Source: JBOGJG01 sp050747825 (GTDB taxonomy: Bacteria; Acidobacteriota; UBA6911; RPQK01; JBOGJG01). From it: 7,299 bases of DNA. The notes under the pieces were generated by a model. It ran no database searches, was not told where the DNA came from, and saw only the letters and a program-made list of their open reading frames with translations. Position 1 is the stretch's first letter. Each line of letters starts with the position of its first letter. Shown here piece by piece: positions 6,477 through 7,299 of the stretch. Position numbers and translations under genes: made by a program. Location of the stretch: contig JBOGJG010000036.1 of assembly GCA_050747825.1 (NCBI GenBank), positions 1 through 7,299 of the forward strand, given 5' to 3'.

Positions 6477-6491
6477 CAGGATGGTTTTTCA

Positions 6492-7299
6492 TCACTTCGG
6501 CAGATCATTCACCTTCTCCACCAGAATCAGAGCAGCATCGCCGAGAAAATGAGACGTCGTCAAAAGCAGCCGGGAGGGGATGAGGACGATGCGCTTCTCT
6601 TGAACAGCCGCAACCGAAGCGAGCTGGCCATCGCTCAACAGTTGTTCCTGCCAGCCCCGGTCCCGTTCATACCCGGTGCCGATGACCACCAGATCCGGGT
6701 TGAGGCGGACGACCTGCTCCTTGTCAATCTTGGCGTGCCCCCGCAGACCGGCTTGGGCTGCGACGTTGGCCAGGCCAGCCGACGACAAAATAGCATGGAT
6801 GGTGGTGTCTGTCCCCGCTGTCCAGTTGCCGGGTGCAAGATACAAACAGCGCCATCGCTTTCGGCTGGGGTTCAGCTTTCGACTTGCCGCCTCCAGCTTG
6901 CGGCGCATCTCGCCAATCAGCGACTCGGCCACCGGGCCGGAGCCCACGGCCGCGCCAATGGTGCGGAGATTTGATTCAATGTCTTCCACAGTCTTGAACT
7001 CGCTGAGTTCGATCACTGGAATGGCGGCCTCGCGGAGCAATGCCTTCAGTTCCGCGTTCGAATAGCGAGCCGCGAGGACCAGATCGGGACGCAGCGCGAT
7101 CAGCGGCTCGGCGCCCCGGTCCATGATGGCGGGCAACCTTTTGGCCACGTCAGCCACATTGCTGACTTCGGGCCGGGGCGCATAGCGCGACAGGGCGATG
7201 ATCCGGCCCGGCTCAACCAGCGAGACCAGGATCTCGTCGGTGCCAAGCGCCAGCGAGGCGATGCGGACCGGCGGCCGTGGGCCGGCGGCTGCTTTGAAC
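6492..7299 (-). CDS. ABC transporter substrate-binding protein, BtuF/FepB-like (5' end cut by right window edge)
   Basis: The frame is open to the window edge, giving 268 residues without a start codon, and stops at TGA 6492-6494. The visible part begins near the mature N-terminus: PPVRIASLALGTDEILVSLV, then RIIALSRYAPRPEVSN, which is the classical opening of periplasmic binding proteins for cobalamin and Fe(III) complexes. EPLIALRPDLVLAARYSN and a long helix with KLEAASRKL follow. The second lobe has NWTAGTDTTIHAILSSAGL and GHAKIDKEQVVRLNPDLVVIGTG. Size and domain pattern fit a near-complete protein lacking only a signal peptide and a few residues. It is the most upstream gene visible in the run and differs strongly in sequence from the second binding protein at 4758-5792. 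Whether it also feeds the downstream permease, or binds another ligand, cannot be told from sequence. Confidence 0.85.
   Translation of the reverse strand, partial: FKAAAGPRPPVRIASLALGTDEILVSLVEPGRIIALSRYAPRPEVSNVADVAKRLPAIMDRGAEPLIALRPDLVLAARYSNAELKALLREAAIPVIELSEFKTVEDIESNLRTIGAAVGSGPVAESLIGEMRRKLEAASRKLNPSRKRWRCLYLAPGNWTAGTDTTIHAILSSAGLANVAAQAGLRGHAKIDKEQVVRLNPDLVVIGTGYERDRGWQEQLLSDGQLASVAAVQEKRIVLIPSRLLLTTSHFLGDAALILVEKVNDLPK

Noticed and set aside
6138..6974. Plus-strand open frame of 278 codons
   Set aside because: It runs antisense across two well-supported genes and their gap, and its translation shows no family motif.
6492..7157. GTG at 7155-7157 as start of the first binding protein
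   Set aside because: The frame continues to the window edge and the upstream residues carry the typical opening of the family, so the gene is cut by the window and the GTG is internal.

Overview
The window is a stretch of a moderately GC-rich bacterial genome. It carries a corrinoid (vitamin B12) uptake and cobyric-acid locus whose genes are all on the minus strand, so transcription runs from right to left. The left edge is a mobile-element scar. Gene content (BtuFCD-type transporter, CobQ, thioredoxin-like ferredoxin, IS1380-type element) would fit an Acidobacteriota-like or other Gram-negative environmental bacterium. That placement is a weak inference and no single gene fixes it.

Layout from right to left, in transcription order: (1) a periplasmic-type substrate-binding protein cut by the right window edge (6492-7299); (2) a 200-residue protein of unknown role with an HxHxC...H cluster (5814-6416); (3) a second, distinct substrate-binding protein with an uncleaved-looking N-terminal membrane anchor (4758-5792); (4) a BtuC/FecCD-type permease (3616-4761); (5) a BtuD/FecE-type ATPase (2765-3619); (6) cobyric acid synthase CobQ/CbiP (1308-2729); (7) a small cysteine-cluster [2Fe-2S] ferredoxin-like protein (715-1200). 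Genes 3-4 and 4-5 overlap by ATGA. The other gaps are 21, 35, 75 and 107 bp, consistent with one operon. A hairpin directly after the stop of gene 7 is a plausible operon end.

The substrate-binding proteins would capture a corrinoid (or another tetrapyrrole or metallophore) in the periplasm, the permease/ATPase pair would import it, and CobQ would amidate the corrin ring side chains. The ferredoxin-like protein and the HxHxC protein have no assigned role. Their position suggests they help corrin or cobalt handling.

Left of the operon, 418 to about 600 holds a broken remnant of a P-type metal-transporting ATPase on the minus strand. Next to it, 1 to about 417 is the right end of an IS1380-family insertion sequence: the last 65 codons of its transposase on the plus strand and a noncoding tail ending in a likely terminal repeat. 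The IS edge falls within a few bases of the ATPase GDGIN motif, which suggests the IS inserted there. No tRNA, rRNA, CRISPR array or B12 riboswitch was seen. The operon promoter must lie beyond the right edge.
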